From Alphaproteobacteria bacterium (GTDB taxonomy: Bacteria; Pseudomonadota; Alphaproteobacteria; JAJFFI01), in contig JAJFFI010000376.1 in the NCBI GenBank assembly GCA_021776755.1, forward strand, positions 1 through 9,988: a stretch of 9,988 nt of DNA, given 5' to 3'. Made by a program: the position numbers and the translations under genes. How positions within the stretch are numbered: the stretch's first letter is position 1; the number at the start of each line of letters is the position of its first letter. The notes below the pieces were generated by a model that saw only the letters and a list, made by a program, of their open reading frames with translations, was not told the DNA's origin and ran no database searches. Positions 1-9,988 of the stretch are shown here, piece after piece.

Positions 1-1902
<1,902 letters not shown>

Positions 1903-2015
1903 GGGGGTCTCCTTTTGCCTACGGCGGCGGCTTGGGGCTGCGCGACCGTTGTGTGTACTTGCGATATATTATGCTGCAGTGCCTAAGTCCAGAAAGCGGG
2001 GCAACTGCGGGGTAT
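1903..2015 (-). promoter_or_regulatory. acnA leader and possible promoter region
   Basis: This 113-base gap lies between the fadE stop and the acnA start. On the minus strand it carries the acnA ribosome binding site (AGGAGA, 1908-1913). It also holds an AT-rich block reading CATAATATATC (1963-1973), which stands out in this GC-rich DNA and could be a -10 element. No convincing -35 hexamer sits at 16-18 bases from it. No intrinsic terminator for fadE was found here, so acnA may be read both from fadE and from its own promoter. The promoter call is an inference from base composition. Confidence 0.3.
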
Positions 2016-4241
2016 TCACTCGCGCTCCAGCGCGTCCTGCGCGAAGTCGTCGACCTGGATGACCCGGTCGGTGGCCTGATCGGCGGCCGCGATCAACTGG
2101 ACCTCCTCGCCGGTGATGAGGTCCCGCGCCTCGGCCACCTTGGGGTCGCGGATATCGTGGTCTTTCCGGAGACGCCGGAGGATCGGGTCGGCCTTGAGGA
2201 CTTTCTTGAGCGCATCGTCCAGCATGCCGGTGCCGACCTCGTTGGCGCCGCCGAGGTAGATGCCCTTGGTCAACCGGTCGCGGGTGCCGCTGGCCTCCAT
2301 CAGGATATCGGCACATTCGCCCGAGAGCTTGTCAGACGGCCGGTCATGCGGACGGCCCCAGGGGAATACCAGCCGGCGCAGGATCCACGCGGGGACGCGG
2401 GCCGGGAAATTCCGCAGAAACTCGTCGAGCGCGGTCTGGATGTTGTGAAGCTCGTCCTCGACCGCGTATTGCAGCAGCGGCCAGTCGGAGGCCGGACGGC
2501 CCTGGTCCTCGAAACGCTTGAGCGCGCAGCTTGCCAGGTAGAGCCCCGAGAGCACATCGCCGAGCCGGGCCGAGAGACCTTCGAGACGTTTCAGCCGTCC
2601 GCCCAACATGACCATCGCGGTCTCGGCGACCAGCGCGAAGGAGGCCGAGGCGCGGGATATCTGACGATAATACGGCGTGGCGGGGCCGGCGTCGGGCGCA
2701 GCCGCGAACCGGCCACCAGTTAGATTGTGCCAGAACGCGCGCCCGAGGCTCGCGGCCTGGAACGCGGCATGCCCCCAGACGGCATCGTCGAACGCGTCGA
2801 GCGCCTTTTCGGGATCGGGCTCCTGGGCCGCCGCCATCTCCTTCAGAAGATACGGATGCGCCCGGATGGCGCCCTGGCCGAAGATGATGAGATTGCGGGT
2901 CAGGATGTTCGCGCCCTCGACCGTGATGCCGACAGGCACCGCGAGATAGGTGGGCAGCATGTAATTCTGCGGCCCGTCGCAGATCGCCTTGCCGCCGTGG
3001 ATGTCCATCGCGTCGTTGACGCAGGTCCGCATCCGCTCGGTCGCGTGATACTTCAGGATCGCCGACAGCACCGAGGGCTTCTCGCCCTGATCGACGGCGG
3101 TTGCCGTGATCTCGCGGGCGGCATCGAGCAGATAGGCCGAGCCCGCGATGCGGGCAAGCGGCAACTTCACGCCCTCGAAGAAGCCGACCGGCAGGTTGAA
3201 CTGTTTCCGCACCCGGGCGTAGGCCCCGGTCGTGCGGGCGGTGTATTTGGCGGCCCCCGTTGAGAGCGAGGGCAGCGAGATGGCGCGGCCGGCGGCCAGA
3301 CTCTCGACCAGCATGCGCCAGCCCTTGCCGGCGTTTTCCGGCCCGCCGATGATCCAGTCGAGCGGCATGAAGACGTCCTCGCCGCTGTTCGGGCCGTTCT
3401 GAAAGGCCTGGCGCGACGGCCAGTGGCGCCGCCCGATCTTGACGCCCGGCGTGTCGGTCGGGACCAGCGCCACGGTGATGCCAAGGTCCTCCTTGTCGCC
3501 CAGCAGATGATCGGGGTCGTAGAGCTTGAAGGCGAGACCGAGGAGCGTCGCCACCGGGCCGAGGGTGATGTAGCGCTTGGACCACGACACCCGCATCCCG
3601 AGCACTTCCTTGCCTTCGAACGTGCCCTTGCAGACGACGCCCTTGTCGCGCATGGCGGCGGCATCCGAGCCCGCCTGGGGGCTTGTCAGGCCGAAGCACG
3701 GGATGTCTTCGCCCGAGGCGAGCCGCGGCAGGTAGTGCTTTTTCTGCTTTTCGGTGCCGTAGTGGAGGAGGAGCTCCCCGGGGCCGAGCGAGTTGGGCAC
3801 CATGATGGTGACGGCGGCGGTGAGACTCTTGGTCGCGATCTTCATTACGACGGCGGAGTGACCTAGGGCCGTGAACCCGAGCCCGCCATGCTCCTTCGGG
3901 ATGATCATGCCGAAGAAGCCCTGCTTCTTGATGTAGGCCCAGACCTCGTCGGAGAGGTCGAGGGTCTGGGTCGAAATCTCCCACTCGTCGACCATGCCGC
4001 AAAGCGTTTCGGTCGGGCCGTCGAGAAAGGCCTGCTCTTCTTCGGTCAGTTGCGGCTTGGGGGCCGAGAGCAGCATGTCCCAGTCGGGCTTGCCATCGAA
4101 CAGCTCGGTCTCGAACCAGACAGTGCCCGCCTCGATCGCCTCTCGCTCGGTGTCCGACATCGGCGGCAGCGACTTCCGGTACCAGCCGAAGATCGGCTTG
4201 GAGAGCAGGTTGCGGCGGAGGGCTTTCAGGGGATTGGCCAT
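2016..4241 (-). CDS. fadE: Acyl-CoA dehydrogenase, FadE type
   Basis: This FAD enzyme makes the trans-2-enoyl-CoA in the first step of fatty acid beta-oxidation. The 741-residue product aligns by eye along its length with E. coli FadE: PPMSDTEREAIEAGT (26-40), EEQAFLDGP (68-76), NSLGPGELLLHYGTE (150-164), IPCFGLTSPQAGSDA (180-194), KRYITLGP (222-229), VEGANILTR (441-449) and IFGQGAIRAHPY (453-464). E442 in VEGAN is the expected catalytic base. Residues from about 460 to the end match the FadE-specific C-terminal domain (PF09317). E. coli FadE is 814 residues because of an N-terminal membrane region that is absent here; this protein starts where the homologous soluble part begins. The frame is open up to a TTG at 4322, but those 27 extra residues are Arg/Cys/Ser-rich and unlike FadE, so the ATG at 4241 is preferred, although it has no strong ribosome binding site. 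Substrate chain length cannot be read from sequence. Confidence 0.95.
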   Translation of the reverse strand: MANPLKALRRNLLSKPIFGWYRKSLPPMSDTEREAIEAGTVWFETELFDGKPDWDMLLSAPKPQLTEEEQAFLDGPTETLCGMVDEWEISTQTLDLSDEVWAYIKKQGFFGMIIPKEHGGLGFTALGHSAVVMKIATKSLTAAVTIMVPNSLGPGELLLHYGTEKQKKHYLPRLASGEDIPCFGLTSPQAGSDAAAMRDKGVVCKGTFEGKEVLGMRVSWSKRYITLGPVATLLGLAFKLYDPDHLLGDKEDLGITVALVPTDTPGVKIGRRHWPSRQAFQNGPNSGEDVFMPLDWIIGGPENAGKGWRMLVESLAAGRAISLPSLSTGAAKYTARTTGAYARVRKQFNLPVGFFEGVKLPLARIAGSAYLLDAAREITATAVDQGEKPSVLSAILKYHATERMRTCVNDAMDIHGGKAICDGPQNYMLPTYLAVPVGITVEGANILTRNLIIFGQGAIRAHPYLLKEMAAAQEPDPEKALDAFDDAVWGHAAFQAASLGRAFWHNLTGGRFAAAPDAGPATPYYRQISRASASFALVAETAMVMLGGRLKRLEGLSARLGDVLSGLYLASCALKRFEDQGRPASDWPLLQYAVEDELHNIQTALDEFLRNFPARVPAWILRRLVFPWGRPHDRPSDKLSGECADILMEASGTRDRLTKGIYLGGANEVGTGMLDDALKKVLKADPILRRLRKDHDIRDPKVAEARDLITGEEVQLIAAADQATDRVIQVDDFAQDALERE

Positions 4242-4403
4242 GGGGGTGTCCGGGCGGTATCGAGAGATAGTGCTGCGTGAACGATAGCATGCCCGGCAGC
4301 GGAGAGACTTGCTGCAGGACAAACCAGGATAATGCGGTGGCGGAGTTTACCACCGATGCTGAAACGCAGGTGAACCTGAAACGACCACACGGGAGAAATC
4401 AGC
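4242..4403. promoter_or_regulatory. Divergent fadE/dodecin control region with short palindrome
   Basis: This 162-base region must hold the promoters of both fadE (minus) and the dodecin gene (plus). Seen directly: a 12-base palindrome CAGGTGAACCTG (4367-4378, 5-base arms around GA); the 7-mer TGAAACG twice at a 17-base period (4360-4366 and 4377-4383), flanking and partly overlapping the palindrome; a -10-like GATAAT on the plus strand (4328-4333); and the dodecin ribosome binding site GGGAGA (4391-4396), seven bases before its ATG. No good -35 partner was found for GATAAT: TTGCTG at 4309 is only 13 bases away. The palindrome could be an operator for a fatty-acid-responsive regulator, but no family can be assigned. 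Confidence 0.35.
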
Positions 4404-4613
4404 ATGGACGACAATGTCTATCGCGTTATCGAAGTCTACGGCTCGTCACAGAAGGGGCTGGAAGACGCCATCCGCAACGGAATCGAACGGGCGGGCAAAT
4501 CGCTGCGCGGGCTCGGCTGGTTCAAGGTGACCGAAATCCGCGGTCACCTGACCGACGATGGCGTCGAGCATTTCCAGGTCGGCATGAAAGTCGGCTTCCA
4601 TATCGAGGAATAG
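4404..4613 (+). CDS. Dodecin, flavin-storage protein
   Basis: Dodecins form hollow dodecamers in the cytoplasm that bind and buffer flavins (FMN, FAD, riboflavin or lumichrome). The 69-residue product has the full family pattern: an N-terminal beta strand VYRVIEVYGSS (5-15), one helix with EDAIRNGIERAGKSLRGL (20-37), then WFKVTEIRGHL (39-49) and a last strand HFQVGMKVGFHIEE (56-69). W39 and Q58 sit 19 residues apart, as do the two flavin-contacting residues W36 and Q55 of the Halobacterium protein. The ATG follows a good ribosome binding site (GGGAGA, seven-base spacing). The gene is divergent from fadE, an FAD enzyme, and faces cfa with six bases between the stops. A role in supplying flavin to the nearby flavoenzymes FadE and BoxA is inference only. 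Confidence 0.95.
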   Translation: MDDNVYRVIEVYGSSQKGLEDAIRNGIERAGKSLRGLGWFKVTEIRGHLTDDGVEHFQVGMKVGFHIEE

Positions 4614-4619
4614 GTTTCC

Positions 4620-5867
4620 TCACGCGGCGCGGGACTTCGGGTCTTCGGACTTCCCGGCTTCGGCGGAGGCGCGGTCCTGGTCGGTGATGTAGTCGCGGAC
4701 CAGCGGGGCTGCGGTCTGCCGGCGCGCGAGCTGGATCTGGAAGACGACATGGCCGGTGTGCCGGAAGGCTGCCTCGCTCGCGGCCAGATACACTTCCCAC
4801 ATGCGGCAGAAGCGTTCGTCATAGAGTTCGCGGACCTCGTCGCGATTGCGCGCGAAATTCTCGCGCCAGCGCTTGAGCGTTTCGGCGTAGTGCAGCCGCA
4901 GGACCTCGATGTCGGTGACATAAAGCCCGGCGCGCTCGATCTCGGGCAGCACCTCGGACAGCGCCGGCGAGTAACCGCCGGGGAAGATGTATTTGCGGAT
5001 GAACGGATCGGTTACGCCAGACCCGTTCGCCCGCCCGATGGTGTGGAGGAGCGCGACCCCGTTGTCGTCGAGCAGCGCATGCAGCTTGGTGAAAAACTCG
5101 CGGTAATGGGCGAGGCCGACATGCTCGAACATGCCGACCGAGACGATGCGGTCATAGCGCCCGGTCAGCGTGCGATAGTCCTGGAATTCAAACCGGACAC
5201 GGCCGTCGAGCCCGGACTCGGCGGCGCGCCTGTTCGAGAGCGCGTGCTGCTCGCGGGACAGGGTGCAGCCGGTGACGTCGACGCCGGCGGTCTCCGCGAG
5301 ATGGAGGCCGAGCCCGCCCCAGCCCGAGCCGATATCGAGCACCTTTTGGCCCGGACGCAGCAGGAGCTTGGAGGCGATATGGCGTTTCTTCTGCTCCTGC
5401 GCCTGCTCAAGCGTGTCGTCGCGCGAGAGGAAGTAGGCACAGGAATATTGCCGGTCGGGATCGAGAAAGAGGTCGTAGAGGCGGCCCGAGAGATCGTAGT
5501 GGTGCGCGACGTTCTTCCGCGCTACGGACACCGGATTGAACTGCAGGGCGACTCGGATCAGACGGCGAAGGCGCTCGGCCATCCGGGTCGAGACCGGCCC
5601 GCGCAATTCCGGCCCGACGTTCCGTCCGGCCCAGTCGAAGAAATCGTGGATCGTTCCGTTTTCGACGGTCAGCCGGCCGTGCATGTAGGCTTCGCCGACG
5701 GCCAGCAGCGGGTCGATGAAGATGCGCGGCCCGACCCCCCGGCCGTGCAGGCGCACGGTGACATGCGGGCCCGGAACCGTGCCCCGGATTTCGCGCACAT
5801 GGCCACTCCGGCCGATCACCGTCAGTCGGCCCGTATGCGCCAGACGCTTGGCAAAAGCTGTAAACAT
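4620..5867 (-). CDS. cfa: Cyclopropane-fatty-acyl-phospholipid synthase
   Basis: The enzyme adds a methylene group from S-adenosylmethionine across the double bond of membrane phospholipid acyl chains, usually as cells enter stationary phase or face acid stress. The 415-residue product has the two-part layout of bacterial CFA synthases: an N-terminal lipid-binding domain (about 1-110) and a SAM methyltransferase domain. Visible motifs are NVAHHYDLSG (119-128), YSCAYF (141-146), the SAM loop VLDIGSGWGG (176-185), VGMFEHVG (244-251), LLHTIG (273-278), YIFPGG (293-298) and LHYAETLKRW (325-334). The bicarbonate-site residues of E. coli CFA synthase have counterparts at C143, E248, H275 and Y327, so the enzyme should be active. 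An in-frame TGA nine bases upstream makes the ATG at 5867 the first possible start in this frame, though its ribosome binding site is weak. Related methyltransferases (mycolic acid type, 10-methyl fatty acid BfaB) are less likely given these motifs. Confidence 0.94.
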   Translation of the reverse strand: MFTAFAKRLAHTGRLTVIGRSGHVREIRGTVPGPHVTVRLHGRGVGPRIFIDPLLAVGEAYMHGRLTVENGTIHDFFDWAGRNVGPELRGPVSTRMAERLRRLIRVALQFNPVSVARKNVAHHYDLSGRLYDLFLDPDRQYSCAYFLSRDDTLEQAQEQKKRHIASKLLLRPGQKVLDIGSGWGGLGLHLAETAGVDVTGCTLSREQHALSNRRAAESGLDGRVRFEFQDYRTLTGRYDRIVSVGMFEHVGLAHYREFFTKLHALLDDNGVALLHTIGRANGSGVTDPFIRKYIFPGGYSPALSEVLPEIERAGLYVTDIEVLRLHYAETLKRWRENFARNRDEVRELYDERFCRMWEVYLAASEAAFRHTGHVVFQIQLARRQTAAPLVRDYITDQDRASAEAGKSEDPKSRAA

Positions 5868-5941
5868 CGGCGGTCAGGCAGCCCGGGTCTTCCCTGACTC
5901 CGGACTGCATCCCGATAGTTTTCCCTCAACTGCCGGGGAAT

Positions 5942-5970
5942 ATTTTATGCCGTGATTTCGGCGGCGTGAA
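5942..5970 (-). promoter_or_regulatory. Candidate sigma70 promoter of cfa
   Basis: On the minus strand a -35-like TTCACG (5965-5970) is followed, after exactly 17 bases, by TAAAAT (5942-5947). These match the consensus hexamers at four and five of six positions. Transcription would start near 5935, giving a leader of roughly 70 bases before the cfa ATG. The -35 lies just past the terminator of the upstream PAS gene, which fits cfa being transcribed on its own. This is prediction only. Confidence 0.45.
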
Positions 5971-5975
5971 GCCCC

Positions 5976-5994
5976 AAAAGCCGGAAAATCCGGC
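5976..5994 (-). terminator. Intrinsic terminator of the PAS_5 gene
   Basis: On the minus strand, eight bases after the PAS gene stop codon, GCCGGA pairs with TCCGGC around a TTT loop (5980-5994) and is followed at once by TTTT (5976-5979). A GC-only-rich six-base stem followed by a short T run fits a small rho-independent terminator. It lies immediately upstream of the candidate cfa promoter and would insulate the two genes. Confidence 0.6.
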
Positions 5995-6001
5995 GCCGTG
6001 C

Positions 6002-6514
6002 CTAGGCCCGATTAATCAGGGAAAAGATGGAGCCTACCAGCAACATGTCGCCCGCCTCCCCGTCCGACACCACCGGCAGGACGAGGCGTTCGTAGTGAAT
6101 CCTGTGGCTGTTGCGATAGTTGGACTCGCCCTTTGTGTGGTCCGGCGCTCCCTGTTCCCACGCAGACCGGTAGCTCCGCACAATTTCGGTCCGTAACAGA
6201 CCGACCTTGAGCTCGTCGGCGTACTGGCCTGCAATCGGGCGATCGAACAGGCGTTCGATATTTTCGGCGATCAGGCGAAAGCGGAACCGCGACCCGCCGG
6301 CCTCACCCGGCTCGACGTCGACGAGCGAGATGTTTCCGAGAAGATAGGGGAAATCGAGCGGATCGATCGCCGAACGGGGCGGCGGCTTGCCACCAGCGAG
6401 GCTGTGCCAGTGCGCGTGAAGACGCGCAAGCCGCTGGTCTTCGATCTCTTTGGCATTGAATTCTGGCATTCTCCCCGACGTGTCTTGTTGGCTGGACCGG
6501 TCGCTGATGCGCAT
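6002..6514 (-). CDS. PAS_5 domain protein (alphaproteobacterial type)
   Basis: The 170-residue product has the pattern of the PAS_5 family (PF07310), single-domain PAS-like proteins common in Alphaproteobacteria and mostly without known function. Seen: the helix LARLHAHWHSLAGGKPPPR (29-47), SAIDPLDFPYLLGNISLVDV (48-67), the central FRFRLIAENIERLFDRPIAGQ (77-97), and the C-terminal ERLVLPVVSDGEAGDMLLVGSIF (142-164). There is no output domain, signal peptide or membrane segment, so it may act as a small sensor or partner protein; the ligand is unknown. The start is uncertain: ATG at 6514 sits 22 bases after a -10-like element and lacks a ribosome binding site; ATG at 6469 (155 residues, starting MPEFNAKE) has GGGGAGA directly before it, which is closer than usual. 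Both keep the whole domain. It lies between the box operon terminator and cfa, and no functional link to either can be read from sequence. Confidence 0.8.
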   Translation of the reverse strand: MRISDRSSQQDTSGRMPEFNAKEIEDQRLARLHAHWHSLAGGKPPPRSAIDPLDFPYLLGNISLVDVEPGEAGGSRFRFRLIAENIERLFDRPIAGQYADELKVGLLRTEIVRSYRSAWEQGAPDHTKGESNYRNSHRIHYERLVLPVVSDGEAGDMLLVGSIFSLINRA

Positions 6515-6535
6515 GCAATCTATCGATGCATACCC

Positions 6536-6565
6536 ATTCTACAGGAACCGTAAACGGAAGTACAA
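6536..6565 (-). promoter_or_regulatory. Weak candidate promoter of the PAS_5 gene
   Basis: On the minus strand TAGAAT (6536-6541) matches the -10 consensus at five of six positions. TTGTAC (6560-6565), 18 bases upstream, shares only the TTG with the -35 consensus and overlaps the tail of the box operon terminator. As that terminator ends the operon upstream, the PAS gene needs its own promoter, and this is the best site visible. Low confidence. Confidence 0.3.
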
Positions 6566-6600
6566 AGCCGCGCCCGCTCAATCCGAGCGGACGCGGCTTT
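6564..6600 (-). terminator. Intrinsic terminator of the box operon
   Basis: AAAGCCGCG at 6564-6572 plus CCGCTC at 6574-6579 pair with GAGCGG (6585-6590) plus CGCGGCTTT (6592-6600). The result is 15 base pairs with a single C/A mismatch around a five-base loop. On the minus strand the hairpin begins 24 bases after the second boxB stop codon, and the descending arm ends CGCGGCTTTGTACTT, a broken T run. The symmetry means it could also stop plus-strand transcripts, but no plus-strand gene lies close by. This marks the end of the boxB-boxA-boxB transcript. Confidence 0.8.
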
Positions 6601-6624
6601 GACTGGTCCGGCGGGCCGTACGCG

Positions 6625-8049
<1,425 letters not shown>

Positions 8050-8116
8050 GGTCGTTCGTTCTCCGTTTCTTGGTTATTTGCAGCCCTTGGCGGGCCGTCG
8101 TTTTCGGGAATTGGTC

Positions 8117-9376
8117 TCAGTAGTAGGTTTCGACGTGGTAGCGCCCGGCCTTGCGGAACACGGGCAGCATCTCATCCCAGTCCATGCCGTGGGATTTGCA
8201 CACCTCGCGCAGGGATTCGGTGACGCCGTCTTCCATGCGCTTGTGCCCGCAGATGAAGATGAAGGTGTTTTCGTCCTTGAGCAGGGCGGCGAGATCGTCC
8301 GCACGCGTTTTGATCCGGTCCTGCACATACTGCTTTGCCTGCCCGTCCTCGCGCGAGAACGCGAATTCGGGGTCGATCAGATCCTTCGGCAGCTTCTGTA
8401 GCGGGCCGAAATACGGCAGTTCTCCCTGGGTGCGGGCGCCAAACAGCAACAGGATGTTGCCCGGAATATCGTGGTGGCGGCGCATCCGGCGCCGGCGCTC
8501 GGTCATGGCCCGCATCGGCGCCGATCCGGTGCCGGTACAGATCATCACGATATTCGCCTCCGGGTGGTTCGGCATCAGGAAGGTCGTGCCATAGGGGCCG
8601 GTGACCTTCACCTCGGCGCCGCGCGGAAGGTCGCAGAGATAGTTCGACGCGACCCCGGTAACCGGGTTGCCGTCGTTGTCTTCGGTGACGCGTTTGACGG
8701 TGATCGCGACATTGTTCTTGTTCGGCCGCTCGCCGTCCCGGGGGCTCGCCACCGAATAGAGCCGCACATGATGCGGGCGCCCGTTCGTGTCCTCGCCGGG
8801 CGGGATCACGCCGATGGACTGACCCTCGATCACCGGAAACGCCTGGGTGCCGAAGTCGAGAATGATGTGGTGGATGTCCGAGCTCGCGTCCGCGTCGGTC
8901 AGCCGCATGTTGCCCGCGACCTTCGCCGTCACCGGGCTCTTGTCGGAATAGATGCCGACATAAGGGTGGGCTGCCGAGAAGGGCGGCACCTGGCGGCCGC
9001 CCGCGCCCTTGTGCGCTTCCTCGATGATCCGGGCCACGTCGTCGGGCAATTCGGCCGCCCCTGCTGGAACCGGGGCGCCCAAGTCGGCCGGTGCCTCGGC
9101 GGCTTCGTCCTGATCGGGCAGATAGTCCCAGCCGAACTGTTCCTCGAGACTGTAGGGCTCGGCGGTCTGGCGCCAGTTGGCAATCGCACCTGTCGGGCAC
9201 GGTCCGAGGCAATCGCCCCGCCCGTCGCAGATGTCGTGATCGATGACATAGTTGCGGGAATCATGCGTGATCGCGTCGATCGGGCACATTTCCTCACAGG
9301 TGTTGCACCGGATGCAGATCTCCGGATCGATCAGGTGCTGGCGGACAAGGCCTTTTGGTTCCGTTGCGATGTTCAT
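8117..9376 (-). CDS. boxA: BoxA: benzoyl-CoA 2,3-epoxidase reductase subunit
   Basis: BoxA takes electrons from NADPH through FAD and iron-sulfur clusters to the diiron site of BoxB. The 419-residue product has an N-terminal two-cluster ferredoxin domain (about 12-70), a Pro/Ala/acid-rich linker (about 88-128) and a ferredoxin-NADP reductase domain (about 130-419). Reductase motifs seen are RLYSVASP (205-212, FAD binding), [10 protein letters not shown] (241-250), [13 protein letters not shown] (279-291, NADP loop), [14 protein letters not shown] (372-385) and a C-terminal aromatic end HVETYY. The first cluster motif is complete: C21, C24, C27, C31. The second has only C50, C56 and C60; position 53, where the fourth cysteine belongs, is Arg (codon CGG). 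The ATG at 9376 has GAGG seven bases upstream. It lies 72 bases after the first boxB and 67 before the second, in one apparent operon, and could serve both oxygenases. Confidence 0.95.
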   Translation of the reverse strand: MNIATEPKGLVRQHLIDPEICIRCNTCEEMCPIDAITHDSRNYVIDHDICDGRGDCLGPCPTGAIANWRQTAEPYSLEEQFGWDYLPDQDEAAEAPADLGAPVPAGAAELPDDVARIIEEAHKGAGGRQVPPFSAAHPYVGIYSDKSPVTAKVAGNMRLTDADASSDIHHIILDFGTQAFPVIEGQSIGVIPPGEDTNGRPHHVRLYSVASPRDGERPNKNNVAITVKRVTEDNDGNPVTGVASNYLCDLPRGAEVKVTGPYGTTFLMPNHPEANIVMICTGTGSAPMRAMTERRRRMRRHHDIPGNILLLFGARTQGELPYFGPLQKLPKDLIDPEFAFSREDGQAKQYVQDRIKTRADDLAALLKDENTFIFICGHKRMEDGVTESLREVCKSHGMDWDEMLPVFRKAGRYHVETYY

Positions 9377-9399
9377 TGTCTAACCTCGCTGCAGCGGCG

Positions 9400-9426
9400 G
9401 TGCGGTCCGGTCCTCCCGGACCGCAC
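9400..9426 (-). promoter_or_regulatory. Perfect hairpin between the first boxB and boxA
   Basis: GTGCGGTCCGG (9400-9410) and CCGGACCGCAC (9416-9426) are an exact 11-base inverted repeat around a five-base loop. In the minus-strand mRNA the loop reads GAGGA. The hairpin begins about 22 bases after the first boxB stop and ends 23 bases before the boxA ATG. No T run follows it, so it is not a standard terminator. A role in mRNA processing, in protecting the upstream boxB message, or in tuning boxA expression is inference. The boxA ribosome binding site (GAGG, 9384-9387) lies outside the stem. Confidence 0.6.
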
Positions 9427-9448
9427 GCCCTGCGGCGTTCACCTGTGT

Positions 9449-9988
9449 TCAGTTGAACCGGACATATGCGAAATCCGCCGGTTGCTGGTTGATGCCGACC
9501 CGGGGCGGCGCGATGTAGTTCGCGTACTGGCCGGGCAGCATGACGGGCTTTTCCATCAGCGACGAAACGTAGGCCCGGTCCTCGTGGGTCGGCAGCCAGT
9601 CGCTGTGCCGCTTGGTCCATTCCGCCTCGGAGATCACGCGCCCGTCGGGGCTGACATGACTCTGGGCGAACAGCCCGATGTGGCGGTTGAAAGCCTTGTG
9701 GGCGAGCTTGAACTCGAACGTGACGCCCGACTTGGCGATCTGCCGGTTCCAGCGGTCCACGCCGGCCTGACAATCGACGATGTAGTCGTCGCGGAGCCGT
9801 TCGTTGAGCGCCTTGAGCGCCGGCACCTCCTGATCGACCAATGCGTCGCCCGCGATGTCGAGCATCCTGTAACTGTCGCCCTCGAGGCTGTGATCGTCGT
9901 CGATCCTGGTTTCCTCGAAGCGGCCCTTCAGACCCATCGTGTAGTAGGTCGCGGCATTCGACGAGACTTCGGAGCCATAGAGATCCAG
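9449..9988 (-). CDS. boxB: First BoxB: benzoyl-CoA 2,3-epoxidase oxygenase subunit, 3' end only
   Basis: The frame is open from the right edge to a TGA at 9449, giving the C-terminal 179 residues of a BoxB; the start and the diiron ligands lie outside the window. It closely resembles classical BoxB such as that of Azoarcus: SSNAATYYTMGLKGRFEE near the edge, then EVPALKALNERLRDDYI, CQAGVDRWNR, HVSPDGRVISEAEWTKRH, DWLPTHEDRAYVSSLM and the typical end FAYVRFN. It is the upstream gene of the boxB-boxA-boxB set and the likelier partner for benzoyl-CoA itself. By eye, about 59 of the last 126 aligned positions are identical to the second BoxB in this window, so the two are old paralogs rather than a recent copy. 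Confidence 0.93.
   Translation of the reverse strand: MDLYGSEVSSNAATYYTMGLKGRFEETRIDDDHSLEGDSYRMLDIAGDALVDQEVPALKALNERLRDDYIVDCQAGVDRWNRQIAKSGVTFEFKLAHKAFNRHIGLFAQSHVSPDGRVISEAEWTKRHSDWLPTHEDRAYVSSLMEKPVMLPGQYANYIAPPRVGINQQPADFAYVRFN

Noticed and set aside
4242..4322. TTG start extending FadE by 27 residues
   Set aside because: The added residues are Cys/Arg/Ser-rich, not FadE-like, and a TTG would be used although an ATG stands where homology begins.
2344..4353. 669-codon minus-strand frame overlapping fadE
   Set aside because: It is a shifted frame of the same strand; its translation is Arg/Pro-rich and lacks motifs, while the fadE frame matches a known family end to end.
4614..4619. Shared terminator between the converging dodecin and cfa genes
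   Set aside because: Only six bases separate the stops, and no hairpin with a T run was found in or around them on either strand.
4277..4687. 136-codon plus-strand frame overlapping the dodecin gene
   Set aside because: It is out of frame with dodecin, spans the promoter region and the cfa 3' end, and has no family pattern.
4749..5897. 382-codon open frame on the plus strand
   Set aside because: It is antisense to cfa, which has complete catalytic motifs; no independent evidence supports the plus-strand frame.

Overview
The window looks like GC-rich chromosomal DNA from an alphaproteobacterium. The grounds are the high GC, the rhizobial-type aconitase, a PAS_5-family protein (a fold found mostly in Alphaproteobacteria), and long antisense open frames typical of GC-rich coding DNA. 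The genus cannot be named from the sequence. No tRNA, rRNA, CRISPR array, transposase or phage gene was seen, and no gap between genes exceeds 300 bases.

Left part (1-4613). On the minus strand an aconitase gene (acnA, C-terminus cut by the left edge) follows a fadE-type acyl-CoA dehydrogenase gene, with 113 bases between them. A 162-base divergent region separates fadE from a plus-strand gene for dodecin, a small flavin-storage protein. Middle (4620-6514). A cyclopropane-fatty-acyl-phospholipid synthase gene (cfa) converges on the dodecin gene with only 6 bases between the stops. It has a plausible sigma70 promoter of its own. Upstream of it lies a PAS_5 protein gene that ends in a short intrinsic terminator.

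Right part (6564-9988). This is the end of an aerobic benzoyl-CoA (box) operon on the minus strand: a first boxB (only its 3' end is in the window), then boxA, then a second complete and divergent boxB, then a strong hairpin terminator. BoxA (ferredoxin plus FAD/NADPH reductase) passes electrons to BoxB, a diiron enzyme that forms 2,3-epoxybenzoyl-CoA. The ring-opening and aldehyde-oxidising genes (boxC, boxD), the CoA ligase and the regulator are not in the window.

The genes suggest aerobic breakdown of aromatic and fatty acyl-CoAs into acetyl-CoA and succinyl-CoA, which the TCA cycle (aconitase) consumes. The points most worth a second look are the two unlike boxB genes flanking one boxA, the replacement of one cluster cysteine by arginine in BoxA, and a perfect hairpin between the first boxB and boxA.
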